Shown here piece after piece: positions 8,220 through 16,249 of a stretch of 64,000 nt of DNA. Position numbers and translations under genes: made by a program. Numbering within the stretch: position 1 is the first letter of the stretch; every line of letters starts with the position of its first letter. Below the pieces are notes generated by a model. It ran no database searches, was not told the origin of the DNA, and worked only from the letters and a program-made list of their open reading frames with translations. This DNA comes from Phenylobacterium sp. (GTDB lineage Bacteria; Pseudomonadota; Alphaproteobacteria; Caulobacterales; Caulobacteraceae): assembly GCA_018001015.1 (NCBI GenBank), contig JAGNIV010000001.1:62001-126000 (forward strand). Reading direction: 5' to 3'.

Positions 8220-10037
8220 ATGGCGATTACGATGACCAAGTGGATGTTGCGTGGTGCGGCCACGGCGGCGCTTTTGGCGCTGGCGGCGTGCAGCGGACCC
8301 AATTCACACGAGGTCGCCCCCCCTCCGGACGCCTATACTCAGGCCCCGCCCCCGGAACTGATGGGCGCAGCGCCGGGTGCGCGTTACGACGACAGCGGTC
8401 TGGCGGGTGGTCCCGCCGGCCAGCAGGGTGCTCAGGGCTCGGCCTATCGCGCCCCTTCGAGTCATGGTGATCGCCTCGTCTCCTACCGCCGCGCCGATGG
8501 CGTGCTGGTCACCGCCATGCGGCCGGTGCCGAACCCTGAGGACATGTCGACCCGCGAACGCCGGCTGGTTTACGGCAACCGCTACGCACCGCGAGCCTAC
8601 GTCTCGACGCCGCCGCGCGCGCGCCGCCCGGATGCTCAAGCCCATTACGCCCCGGCCCGGCCCGCGGCTCGTCCGGCCATGGTCGCGAAACCCGCCGCCA
8701 AGCCCGCGGTCGTGGCCGCCAAGCCGCTGCCGCCCGTCGCCAAGCCTGTGATCGCCGCGGCGCCCAAAGCCATCGAACAGGCCAAGCCGGCGCCCGCGCC
8801 GAAGCCCGCGCCGGTCTTGGCGCAGGCGCCCCAGCCCAGCTTCCCGGCCACCGGTCTGCCGGTTCCCACCGATCCCAAGCTCGCCCAGTTGCAGGCCGCG
8901 GTGGGCGGTGAGGTGGCGTCGGGCTCCAAACTCACGGTGCCGGACACCGTCACCAAGGGGCAAGCGGGCCAAGTCAGCCTGAGCCTGCCCCAGACCCTGC
9001 TGGCGACCATCCAGCGTGAAGCCGCCAAGCTCGGTCTCACCAAGGCCGCCAAGAAATCCGAAGTCACCGCCACCCTGTCGGGGAGCGGTTATGAAATCAC
9101 GCCGAACGGTCCGCAAACCGCTAAGCTGAAGTCCGGTGAAGCCGCCGCCTTCAACTGGCAGGTAAAGCCGGGCGCCGGTGAACGTGGCCCCCTGAAGGCC
9201 GAAGTTGACGCCAGCCTCGCCGGCGTGAAGCCGCCGATGACCTTCTCACTGGCCAGCATCGAACAGGCGCTCGCCGCCGTGATGCCGGAGGCGCCCGCGA
9301 AGAAGAAGGGCTTCAGCTTCCAGAGCCTGCTCAGCAAGCTGACCATCCCCGGCATGAAGGACGTCGCGGTGCCCGGCGTCGGCCGCGTGCCCTCCAACAA
9401 GGTGGTGGCCGGGGCCCTGGTCCTCGCCGCGCTCGCCCTGCTGATCGCGCTGGCCCGCGGCGCCGGGGAAAGCCGTCGTCGCGCCGAGCGTCGCCGGAAG
9501 TTCCGCACCATGACCGACTACGGAGCGACCTCGCATCCGGAGCCGGAGGAGCACCATCACGGCGTCGCCGCCCCCCTGGCCGCCGCGGCGGCGGGTGCGG
9601 CGGTGGCCGGCGCCGTCGCCTCCCACCACCATGACGAAGGCCATGGCGACAGCCACGGCCATGACGCGCACGATGCTCATGCGGCGCATGACGACCATGG
9701 CCACGCCGCCGCGCACGACCACCACGGCCATGACAGTCATGCCGCCCATGATGACCACGGTCACGCGGCGCACGACAGCCATGCCGAAACTCACGCCGTC
9801 GCCCATGACGACCACGGTCACGCGGCCGACCACGGTCATGGTTCAGACCACGGCCACGCCGCCGCGCACGACGACCATGGCCATGACAGTCACGCCGCCC
9901 ATGATGACCACGGTCACGCGGCGCACGACAGCCATGCCGAAACTCACGCCGTCGCCCATGACGACCACGGCCATGGCTCCGACCATGGGCACGCCGCTCA
10001 TGACGATCACCACAAAGAGCCCGAGCACGCTCACTAG
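8220..10037 (+). CDS. lipoprotein with Ala/Pro stalk and His/Asp-rich C-terminal repeats
   Basis: I do not recognise this protein of about 605 residues. The N-terminus (MAITMTKWMLRG, then a hydrophobic run ending LALAAC) is a clear lipoprotein signal. A Pro/Ala/Lys-rich stalk follows to about residue 215, then a beta-rich middle to about 360. One membrane helix lies at about 394-412 (ending in RRRAERRRK). An Ala/Val/Gly hydrophobic run is near 450-467. A roughly 135-residue tail is made mostly of His, Asp, Ala and Gly. The tail carries a duplicated 39-residue block and looks metal-binding. Depending on whether the Ala-rich run spans the membrane, the tail is cytoplasmic or periplasmic. It sits directly before two TerC-type metal transporter genes. 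I chose 8220 for its GGGGG ribosome site; an ATG at 8208 adds four residues. Confidence 0.7.
   Translation: MAITMTKWMLRGAATAALLALAACSGPNSHEVAPPPDAYTQAPPPELMGAAPGARYDDSGLAGGPAGQQGAQGSAYRAPSSHGDRLVSYRRADGVLVTAMRPVPNPEDMSTRERRLVYGNRYAPRAYVSTPPRARRPDAQAHYAPARPAARPAMVAKPAAKPAVVAAKPLPPVAKPVIAAAPKAIEQAKPAPAPKPAPVLAQAPQPSFPATGLPVPTDPKLAQLQAAVGGEVASGSKLTVPDTVTKGQAGQVSLSLPQTLLATIQREAAKLGLTKAAKKSEVTATLSGSGYEITPNGPQTAKLKSGEAAAFNWQVKPGAGERGPLKAEVDASLAGVKPPMTFSLASIEQALAAVMPEAPAKKKGFSFQSLLSKLTIPGMKDVAVPGVGRVPSNKVVAGALVLAALALLIALARGAGESRRRAERRRKFRTMTDYGATSHPEPEEHHHGVAAPLAAAAAGAAVAGAVASHHHDEGHGDSHGHDAHDAHAAHDDHGHAAAHDHHGHDSHAAHDDHGHAAHDSHAETHAVAHDDHGHAADHGHGSDHGHAAAHDDHGHDSHAAHDDHGHAAHDSHAETHAVAHDDHGHGSDHGHAAHDDHHKEPEHAH
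9701..9817 (+). repeat. 117-bp direct repeat, copy 1, in His-rich tail
   Basis: This block is repeated 153 bp further on with three mismatches that I can count. It encodes 39 His/Asp-rich residues that differ from copy 2 at one position. Confidence 0.85.
9854..9970 (+). repeat. 117-bp direct repeat, copy 2, in His-rich tail
   Basis: Second copy of the block at 9701-9817. The 51-codon offset keeps the frame, so copy number could change without breaking the protein. Confidence 0.85.
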
Positions 10038-10044
10038 GGTCGCC

Positions 10045-10069
10045 CTCCCTCCCCTGTCCGGGGAGGGAG
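10045..10069 (+). terminator. possible terminator between lipoprotein and terC genes
   Basis: CTCCCTCCCC pairs perfectly with GGGGAGGGAG around a five-base loop, 8 bp past the lipoprotein stop. There is no clear T-run, so it may instead be a repeat-type hairpin or a partial attenuator before the TerC genes. Confidence 0.4.
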
Positions 10070-10113
10070 AACCCCGTCTTGCCCTCCGCGACGGCTCGCG
10101 GCATTGAGGGGGC

Positions 10114-10866
10114 ATGGTTCTCGCCGTTCCGCATCTGCCCGCCGCCGGCGCGATCGCCGCCTTTTTCCAAGTGGTGATGATCGATCTGGCCCTGGCCGGC
10201 GATAACGCCGTCGCGGTCGGGCTTTCCGCCGCCGGCCTGCCGGAGAAGCAGCGTCGCAAGGCCATTATTCTGGGCCTGGCCGGCGCGGTGGTGATGCTGA
10301 TCGGCTTCGCCCTGGTCACCGTCCAACTGCTGAACGTCGTCGGGCTCTTGCTGGCCGGCGGCTTCCTGCTGCTCTGGGTCTGCTGGAAGATGTGGCTCGA
10401 ACTCGCCGAGCAGGGCCGCGAGGCTTCCGCCGACGGCGACCTGGCCCCTGAGGCAGCCACAGGGCGCGCGTCCGGCGCCCACACAGAACAGACGGCCAAG
10501 GCCAAGACCTTGGGCGCCGCCCTTCTGCAGATCCTGATCGCCGACCTGACCATGAGCCTGGACAATGTCCTGGCCGTCGCCGGGGCAGCCCGGCAGCATC
10601 CGCGGGTGCTGATCGTGGGCCTGCTGATCTCCATCACCCTGATGGGCGTGGCGGCGACCTGGATCGCCAGACTCCTGCATCGGTTCCGCTGGCTGGGCTA
10701 TGTCGGCCTGGCGATCGTCTTTTCCGTCGCGCTGCACATGATCTGGGAAGGTCACCGCAGCGTCGTCGTCGACCTGGGCGAGGTCAGCGCCTATAACGCG
10801 GCCCTCCCCGCCCCCCTCGCCATCACGCCCGACGAAGTCGCGGCCCATCACGCCGGACCGAACTAG
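10114..10866 (+). CDS. TerC/YjbE-family membrane protein, putative metal transporter
   Basis: A 250-residue integral membrane protein of the TerC family (YjbE branch), whose studied relatives export Mn2+ or serve metal homeostasis. It has about seven hydrophobic helices. The paired acidic motifs VMIDLALAGDNAVAVGLS (about residue 20) and LIADLTMSLDNVLAVAGAA (about residue 142) are the family signature. The second gene repeats the same layout two bases after this stop. The linker at about residues 105-130 is longer and more polar than in its partner. The His-rich lipoprotein gene lies just upstream. Confidence 0.88.
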   Translation: MVLAVPHLPAAGAIAAFFQVVMIDLALAGDNAVAVGLSAAGLPEKQRRKAIILGLAGAVVMLIGFALVTVQLLNVVGLLLAGGFLLLWVCWKMWLELAEQGREASADGDLAPEAATGRASGAHTEQTAKAKTLGAALLQILIADLTMSLDNVLAVAGAARQHPRVLIVGLLISITLMGVAATWIARLLHRFRWLGYVGLAIVFSVALHMIWEGHRSVVVDLGEVSAYNAALPAPLAITPDEVAAHHAGPN

Positions 10867-10868
10867 CC

Positions 10869-11558
10869 ATGGAAAACATCTTCTCCCCAGACTTCCTGGC
10901 CGCCGGCTCCGCCTTCCTGCAAGTGATGATGATCGATCTGGTCCTGGCGGGCGACAACGCCGTGGCCGTGGGCCTGGCCGCCGGCGGACTGCCCGCCGAG
11001 CAGCGCCGCAAGGTGATCCTCTGGGGCCTGGCTGCGGCCGTGGTCATGCGAATCGGTTTCGCCCTCATCACCACCCAGCTGCTGGGCATCATCGGCCTGC
11101 TGTTCGCCGGCGGCATCCTGCTACTGTGGGTCTGCTGGAAGATGTGGCGGGAGATGCGCGAGCAGGCGACCCACGCGCAGGCCGAGGCCATCTCCGACAA
11201 TCCGCCGGTGCGCGAAGCCAAGACCTTCAAGGCCGCCTTCCTGCAGATCCTGATCGCCGACCTGTCCATGAGCCTGGACAATGTGCTGGCGGTGGCCGGC
11301 GCGGCGCGGGAACATCCCTCGGTCCTGGTGTTCGGCCTGATCTTCTCCGTCGCCTTGATGGGCGTGGCCGCCAGCTGGATCGCCAACCTGCTGCAGCGCT
11401 ATCGCTGGATCGGCTATGTCGGCCTGGTGATCGTGCTCTACGTGGCCCTGCACATGATGTGGGAAGGCCACCGCGACGCCGTGGAGCGCCTGGGCCAGAT
11501 CCCGAGCTACAACGCCGTCATGCCCGACTTCCTCGATATCGAGCCCGGGAAGCACTGA
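10869..11558 (+). CDS. TerC/YjbE-family membrane protein, tandem paralogue
   Basis: A 229-residue paralogue of the preceding gene with the same signature motifs: MMIDLVLAGDNAVAVGLA near residue 18 and LIADLSMSLDNVLAVAGAA near residue 128. It has the same helix pattern and ends with an ALHMMWEGH segment shared by both. It starts two bases after the first gene's stop, so the pair is surely co-translated. They may form a heterodimer or differ in metal choice; the sequence does not decide. Confidence 0.9.
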   Translation: MENIFSPDFLAAGSAFLQVMMIDLVLAGDNAVAVGLAAGGLPAEQRRKVILWGLAAAVVMRIGFALITTQLLGIIGLLFAGGILLLWVCWKMWREMREQATHAQAEAISDNPPVREAKTFKAAFLQILIADLSMSLDNVLAVAGAAREHPSVLVFGLIFSVALMGVAASWIANLLQRYRWIGYVGLVIVLYVALHMMWEGHRDAVERLGQIPSYNAVMPDFLDIEPGKH

Positions 11559-11560
11559 GG

Positions 11561-11668
11561 CGCTCCGCCCACGTCCGGGGCAGCCGCTTCACCACCGCCG
11601 TGGGCGAGCGGATCTGTGCGCGGCTGGCCGACGAGTAACCGCTGACGGCCATCGCGGCCGACCGCCTT
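11561..11668 (+). pseudogene. decayed fragment of an HTH / terminase-small-subunit-like gene
   Basis: Read in one frame, this stretch gives SRFTTAVGERICARLADE, then a TAA (11636-11638), then PLTAIAADR. It resembles the N-terminal helix-turn-helix of phage terminase small-subunit-like proteins (pattern Y/F-T-x-x-x-x-E-R-I-C-x-x-L-A-x-G-x-x-L-x-x-I-A). The fragment lacks a start and has the in-frame stop. It runs out near the FkbM gene end. Short and by-eye, so treat it as a suggestion. Confidence 0.35.
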
Positions 11669-12476
11669 AAAATCCGAAACGGGAGAGATAGGGATAATTT
11701 GCCGGGCCGACCGGGCGCGGGGGCGGTCCCTCGACGAGAGGCATTTTCCAAGGCGGCTCGCGCCCATCAGGCATGGCGACGATGTTGAAGTCGCCGCGGG
11801 TCAACATCGAAGGATCGCCCGAGCGGCTGGTCTGTCTGGTGACGAACGGAGCCAGGAACCACCAGAGTTGATACCCGGCGGCGCGAAACACCTCCATGAC
11901 CGCCTGGTTCTGCGGCGTGTCATTCCCGGACTCCACGATCCAGGCCGGGCGAATATCTCTCAGGACCGCCTCCGCCCCCCGCATCACCTGACGTTCATAG
12001 CCCTCGACATCGATCTTGATGATCGTGGTGTCTGGCGGCGTGATGGCGTCGAGGGTGGTCATCTGCACCACCTCCTCCGGGTAACGACCCGCAAGGTGGA
12101 ACCCGGAAATGCCAAGATTGGTCACCTCTGATAGCGGCACCATCGGGAACTTGGCGAGACGCCGCGTTTCACCGACGGCGGCGTGGTGAACCTCCACATT
12201 GTAGAGTCCGTTGTTGATGGCGTTTGTCGCCAGCAGGCCGGCCAGGCCGCGATTGGCCTCGATGGCGATGACCCGCCCGCCCGACCGGGCGACAGGCAGG
12301 GCGATTGCGCCAAGGTTCGCGCCAACATCCACATAGGCGCCGCCGCCCACCAGTTCGGCGATCAGCTCCACCTCGGGCCTGGCGAACTCGCCGAACTCGC
12401 GGAGCGCCTTGCTGACGCCCGTGTCGGCGCTGGGCGTCAGCAGGTTGAGCCCGTAGGCGGTCGTCGTCTCAAGCAT
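11667..12476 (-). CDS. FkbM family methyltransferase
   Basis: A 269-residue SAM-dependent methyltransferase of the FkbM group, which usually O-methylates sugars or secondary metabolites. The SAM-binding motif GAYVDVGANLGAIALPVA is near residue 43. IIKIDVEGYERQVMRGAE, the family's post-motif region, is near residue 155. I chose the ATG at 12476 (MLETTTAYG) with GGGAG upstream rather than a GTG at 12509 without a ribosome site. No glycosyltransferase genes surround it, so the substrate is unknown. Confidence 0.85.
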   Translation of the reverse strand: MLETTTAYGLNLLTPSADTGVSKALREFGEFARPEVELIAELVGGGAYVDVGANLGAIALPVARSGGRVIAIEANRGLAGLLATNAINNGLYNVEVHHAAVGETRRLAKFPMVPLSEVTNLGISGFHLAGRYPEEVVQMTTLDAITPPDTTIIKIDVEGYERQVMRGAEAVLRDIRPAWIVESGNDTPQNQAVMEVFRAAGYQLWWFLAPFVTRQTSRSGDPSMLTRGDFNIVAMPDGREPPWKMPLVEGPPPRPVGPANYPYLSRFGF

Positions 12477-12815
12477 GCCCGTGTTCTCCCGCACCGGACC
12501 TAACAGCACAAGCCGTGGCGGCGTAGCTCAGCCAAACGCAGGACGGCGCGCCAAGCCCGGGAGGGAGCCTGGCGCGCCGCGGGACCGGGCGTCGCGTTGA
12601 GGGACGGGAAATGACGTCCGGCCTTGATTTGGACAATGGCGGTGCGCGGTTGAACCGACGCTGAACAAGACGCGTCGCCGGCCGTTCACAATGCCCGGAA
12701 CCAAGCTGGGCCATTGGCGTTGGGAGTCTTGCGACGAGCCCCAACACTCTAGTCGCTGAGCAGGAAAGTCCCCGACCCATGTCCCCCGGGGGTTTTCCTG
12801 CAATGGGGTTCCCCC
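12477..12815. other. intergenic region with strong inverted repeats, no gene
   Basis: About 340 bp without a credible reading frame. It contains the perfect inverted repeat CGGCGCGCCA (12544-12553) / TGGCGCGCCG (12570-12579). It also has a GCAGGAAA (12760-12767) / TTTTCCTGC (12793-12801) pair that encloses GC-rich complementary runs. The second structure could end the small gene at 12816-12953. A structured RNA is possible but unproven. Confidence 0.4.
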
Positions 12816-12953
12816 CTACTTCTTCAGATCGGGCCGCGAAGCCAGGAACGCCGCCTTCTCCGCGGCGGTCAGCACCTTGCCGGGCTTCATGCGGGCGACC
12901 TTAGGGGTGGGCGGCGCATAGGTGCGGGGGTTGTCCTTGGACGGCGGTTTCAT
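12816..12953 (-). CDS. small basic hypothetical protein, 45 aa
   Basis: A 45-residue lysine/proline-rich frame: it starts MKPPSKDNPRTYAPPTPK, continues with an ARMKPGKVL segment, and ends in the predicted helix AAEKAAFLASRPDLKK. AGGGG seven bases before the ATG is a good ribosome site. It is divergent from the flavoprotein gene. No function is recognised. Short length lowers confidence, but coding features are consistent. Confidence 0.55.
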   Translation of the reverse strand: MKPPSKDNPRTYAPPTPKVARMKPGKVLTAAEKAAFLASRPDLKK

Positions 12954-13050
12954 GATGGGGCCCCTGCGTTAGGCTCCCATCATCGCACATTCGCCGCACG
13001 CCAGGCGACAGTTTGCGGACGCGGAGGGCAGCCTCGTCTAAACCCCTGCC

Positions 13051-14247
13051 ATGAGCGAGACGATTGCGGTGATCGGCGGCGGACCGGCGGGCCTGATGGC
13101 CGCGCAGGTGCTGAGCGCGGCGGGACGACGCGTCACCGTCTATGAGCGTATGCCCAGCCTGGGACGGAAGTTCCTGATGGCCGGGCGTGGCGGCCTGAAC
13201 CTCACCCATTCCGAGGACTTTCGACCTTTCCTGGGGCGCTATGGGCCAGCGGGCAAGGCGTTGAAGCCTATCCTGGAGGCCTTCACCCCCGCCGACCTGA
13301 TCGCCTGGGCGCGGGACTTGGGCCAGCCCACCTTCGTCGGCTCGAGCGGCCGGGTGTTTCCCGAGAGCCTCAAGGCCTCGCCCCTGCTGCGGGCCTGGCT
13401 GGCGCGGCTGAGCGCCCAGGGCGTCACCTTCAGAACCCGTATGACCTGGACAGGGTGGACCTCGGACGGGGCGCTGGCCTTCGAGAACGGCGAGGCCGTC
13501 CGCCCCGCCGCCACGGTCCTGGCCCTGGGCGGCGCCAGCTGGGCCAGGCTTGGCTCGGACGGCGCCTGGGCGCCGGTGCTGACAAGCCAGGGCGTGGCGC
13601 TCAGCCCCTTCGAGCCGGCCAACGGCGGCTTCACGGTGGACTGGAGCCCGGTGTTCCGCGAGCGGTTCGCGGGCCAGCCTTTGAAGGCCACCGCCATCAC
13701 CCATGGCCGCCGGACCGTGCGCGGCGAGGCGGTGGTGGCGCGCTACGGGATCGAGGGCGGGGCCATCTACGCCCTCTCCGCCGACCTCCGCGCCGCCGTA
13801 GCGGCGGAGGGGTCGACCGCCATCGAGATCGACCTGCGCCCCGACCTGTCCGTCGCCCAGCTCGCCGCCCGTCTGGACCGCCCGCGCGGCGGCCAGTCAG
13901 CGGCCACCTTCCTGCGCAAGGCGGCCAACCTCTCGCCGCTGGAAATCAACCTGCTGCGAGAAACCCACGGGGTCGCCCTGCCCGCCGACCTGACCGGCGC
14001 CATCAAGCGCGCGCCGCTGAGGCTCACCGGCCTGCAGGGGATCGCGCGCGCCATCTCCACAGCCGGCGGCGTACGTCTCGACGCGGTGGATCAGCAGCTG
14101 ATGCTGAAGGCGCGGCCCGGCGTCTACGTGGCCGGCGAGATGCTGGACTGGGAGGCGCCCACCGGCGGCTACCTGCTGCAGGCCTGCTTCGCCACGGGCG
14201 CGGCGGCGGCGCGCGCGATTCTCGCTAGACCGCCAGGTGGGGAATGA
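13051..14247 (+). CDS. NAD(P)/FAD-dependent oxidoreductase, TIGR03862 / HI0933-like
   Basis: A 398-residue flavoprotein of the HI0933-like family, function unknown. The FAD-binding dinucleotide motif VIGGGPAGLMAAQVL begins at residue 6. The family signature GRKFLMAGRGGLNLTHSE is near residue 46, and AGEMLDWEAPTGGYLLQACF near residue 357 forms the C-terminal FAD contact. Its last 23 bases overlap the convergent gene at 14225. No operon partner. Confidence 0.85.
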   Translation: MSETIAVIGGGPAGLMAAQVLSAAGRRVTVYERMPSLGRKFLMAGRGGLNLTHSEDFRPFLGRYGPAGKALKPILEAFTPADLIAWARDLGQPTFVGSSGRVFPESLKASPLLRAWLARLSAQGVTFRTRMTWTGWTSDGALAFENGEAVRPAATVLALGGASWARLGSDGAWAPVLTSQGVALSPFEPANGGFTVDWSPVFRERFAGQPLKATAITHGRRTVRGEAVVARYGIEGGAIYALSADLRAAVAAEGSTAIEIDLRPDLSVAQLAARLDRPRGGQSAATFLRKAANLSPLEINLLRETHGVALPADLTGAIKRAPLRLTGLQGIARAISTAGGVRLDAVDQQLMLKARPGVYVAGEMLDWEAPTGGYLLQACFATGAAAARAILARPPGGE

Positions 14248-14521
14248 TCCAGCGGCGGGGATACTGCCAGCCCAGCGCCCGGACCTGACCGTCGGCGAGC
14301 CCCAGGGTCTTCATCATCGTGGCCGGGACCTGGGCGATGGCCTGGACGGGCTCAAGGCCGTCGATGGGGCTGGAGGCGACGACGCCGGCCTTGAGGGCGT
14401 GATCGACGCCAGTCCATTCGGCCTTGGCGCGGTCATCGAAGCCCACGGCGTAGTAGTGGCGCAGGAAGGCCTTCTCCTCCGGAGCCTGCACCATCACGCC
14501 GATCAGCCAACCGCCCGCCAT
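14225..14521 (-). CDS. hypothetical protein, 98 aa
   Basis: An unrecognised 98-residue soluble protein starting MAGGWLIGVMVQAPEEKAF and ending GWQYPRRWIIPHLAV. The middle (FDDRAKAEWTGVDHALKAG) looks like a small alpha/beta domain. No signal peptide or known motif. It overlaps the end of the convergent flavoprotein gene by 23 bp. GGGA precedes the ATG. Codon use fits the genome. Confidence 0.6.
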   Translation of the reverse strand: MAGGWLIGVMVQAPEEKAFLRHYYAVGFDDRAKAEWTGVDHALKAGVVASSPIDGLEPVQAIAQVPATMMKTLGLADGQVRALGWQYPRRWIIPHLAV

Positions 14522-14569
14522 CCCGATCCCTTAGGACCGTTCCGGCGGGCGGCCAACCGATAGCTGGAA

Positions 14570-15337
14570 CTAGAACTCGGCCGAGCCGCCGTCGCAGGGA
14601 ACCGTCGTGCCCGTGGTGTAGGCCGAGGCGCGCGAAGACAGGAAGATCGCCACCCCGGCGATGTCTTCCGGGGTGCCGATGCGGCCGCGCGGATTGCCCT
14701 TGGCGATGGCGTCGCCGGCGCGGGCCAGGGTCGCGGCCATCATGTGGCTGGGGAAGGGCCCCGGCGCAATGGCGTTGACGCAGATGTGCTCGGGCGCGAG
14801 GCGCTTGGCCAGGTGGCGGGTCAGCATGATGCAGCCCGCCTTGGAGGTGGAATAGGAATAGGTCTCCAGGCCGGGGGGCTCGATGCCGTTCACCGAGGCG
14901 ATGTTGATCACCCGAGCCGGATCCTCGTGGGTGGCGGCGGCGCGAAGTTGCGGCAGCAGCTTCTGGGTCAGGAAGAACACCGACTTGGTGTTGAGGTCGA
15001 CCACCTTGTCCCAGCCGCTTTCCGGGAACTCATCGATGGGGGCGCCCCAGGTGGCGCCAGCGTTGTTGACCAGGACGTGGAGTTTTTCCTCCCGCTCGGC
15101 GATGGCGGCGGCCAGGCCGGAGATGCCCTCCATCCCGCCCAGGTCGAAGGGCAGCGAGATGCAGGTCCCGTACTCCGACAGCTCCTCGGCCACCCGGTCG
15201 CAGACCTCAGCCTTGCGCGAGGAGATGTAGACTTTCGCGCCGTTCTCGACGTAGCCACGGGCGATCATCTCGCCGATGCCGCGGCTGCCGCCGGTGACCA
15301 GAACGACCTTGCCTTCAACGCTGAACAGATTGCGCAA
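14570..15337 (-). CDS. SDR family oxidoreductase, RhlG/FabG-like
   Basis: A 255-residue short-chain dehydrogenase, probably a 3-ketoacyl reductase. The Rossmann motif TGGSRGIGEMIA is near residue 15, NNAG near residue 94, and the catalytic Ser with YxxxK (TYSYSTSKAG) near residue 165. The C-terminus IPEDIAG-like region and TTGTTVPCDGG are typical. The overall order resembles Pseudomonas RhlG. The start is a TTG at 15337 with GAGG eight bases upstream; no ATG fits the family N-terminus. Confidence 0.88.
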   Translation of the reverse strand: MRNLFSVEGKVVLVTGGSRGIGEMIARGYVENGAKVYISSRKAEVCDRVAEELSEYGTCISLPFDLGGMEGISGLAAAIAEREEKLHVLVNNAGATWGAPIDEFPESGWDKVVDLNTKSVFFLTQKLLPQLRAAATHEDPARVINIASVNGIEPPGLETYSYSTSKAGCIMLTRHLAKRLAPEHICVNAIAPGPFPSHMMAATLARAGDAIAKGNPRGRIGTPEDIAGVAIFLSSRASAYTTGTTVPCDGGSAEF

Positions 15338-15511
15338 TGGGGTTTCCTCGCGAAACGAATGACCGGCGTCCATGCGCCGTTGAAAGCGGACTTTATGGCG
15401 AGGGTTAGGGCGGGAGGCGAGGCCTTTCCGCGCGGGCGGGTCAGTTTTCGAGTGATGGGTATGGCGCGCGCGGACTTGCAGGTTCGCGGTACGCCGTCCA
15501 CATCGGTGACC

Positions 15512-16249
15512 ATGAGTGAGATTTCCGACGTCGCCTATGACACCCAGGTCCGCGCCGAAATGGCGGCCTGGCGCGAGCGCGTGCTCAAGCCCGCCGGGCC
15601 CTTCGACAAGGCGACACGCAATCTGCAGGACCGCATCAACAACCTGATCCCGGAGAAGGTGCACGGCGTCATCACCGTGGCCATGGAGCAGATGACCCGG
15701 GCGATCCTGACCGGCGCCGACTTCACCAGCCCACCGCCGGTGCAGGGCGCCACCCTGCGGGCCCGCGAGGCGCAGGCGCGTGACAAGATCATGGCCTGGC
15801 GCACCACCGCGGCGGCCGAGGGCGGGGTGGCGGGCGTCGGCGGATTCCTGCTGGCGGCGGCTGATTTCCCGGTGCTGATTGGGCTGAAGATCAAGCTGCT
15901 GTTCGACCTTGCCGCCGTCTACGGCCACTCCGGCGATGACCTGGCCGAGCGGCTCTACATCCTGCGGATCTTCAGCCTGGCCTTCTCCAGCGCGTCCCGA
16001 CGACCGGAGGCCTATGCCGCGCTGGCCGACTGGGACAGCGCCCAGGTCATGGCCGCCGGCAGCCTGGAGAGCCTCGACTGGCGGCGGTTCCAGCAGGAGT
16101 ACCGGGACTATATCGACCTGGCCAAGCTGGCCCAGCTGATCCCGGTGATCGGCGCGCCGGTGGGCGCCGTCGTCAACTACCGCCTGCTGGACCGCCTCGG
16201 CGAGACGGCCATGAACGCCTACCGGATGCGGTGGTTCGCCAGAGCCTAG
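15512..16249 (+). CDS. EcsC family protein
   Basis: A 245-residue member of the EcsC family, named for a Bacillus protein of unclear role near an ABC transporter. The recognisable core is TTAAAEGGVAGVGGFLLAA, followed by ADFPVLIGLKIKLLFDLAAVYGH. Both are partly hydrophobic and may dip into the membrane. The ATG at 15512 (MSEISDVAYD) is my choice; in-frame ATGs at 15455 and 15461 would add 17-19 residues. Its stop overlaps the convergent metG stop by four bases. Confidence 0.8.
   Translation: MSEISDVAYDTQVRAEMAAWRERVLKPAGPFDKATRNLQDRINNLIPEKVHGVITVAMEQMTRAILTGADFTSPPPVQGATLRAREAQARDKIMAWRTTAAAEGGVAGVGGFLLAAADFPVLIGLKIKLLFDLAAVYGHSGDDLAERLYILRIFSLAFSSASRRPEAYAALADWDSAQVMAAGSLESLDWRRFQQEYRDYIDLAKLAQLIPVIGAPVGAVVNYRLLDRLGETAMNAYRMRWFARA

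Noticed and set aside
10038-10113. yybP-ykoY manganese riboswitch before the TerC genes
   Set aside because: Some YjbE-family genes have one, but the 76-bp gap holds only a hairpin and is too short for the riboswitch.
9331-10851. 506-codon minus-strand frame opposite the His-rich and TerC genes
   Set aside because: Its Arg/Gly/His-rich repeats are the complement of the His/Asp codons; no start site or domain.
12720-12801. RNase P RNA fragment, because of AGGAAAGTCC-like text
   Set aside because: The rest of the conserved RNase P core (such as ACAGAA and the P4 partner) is absent.
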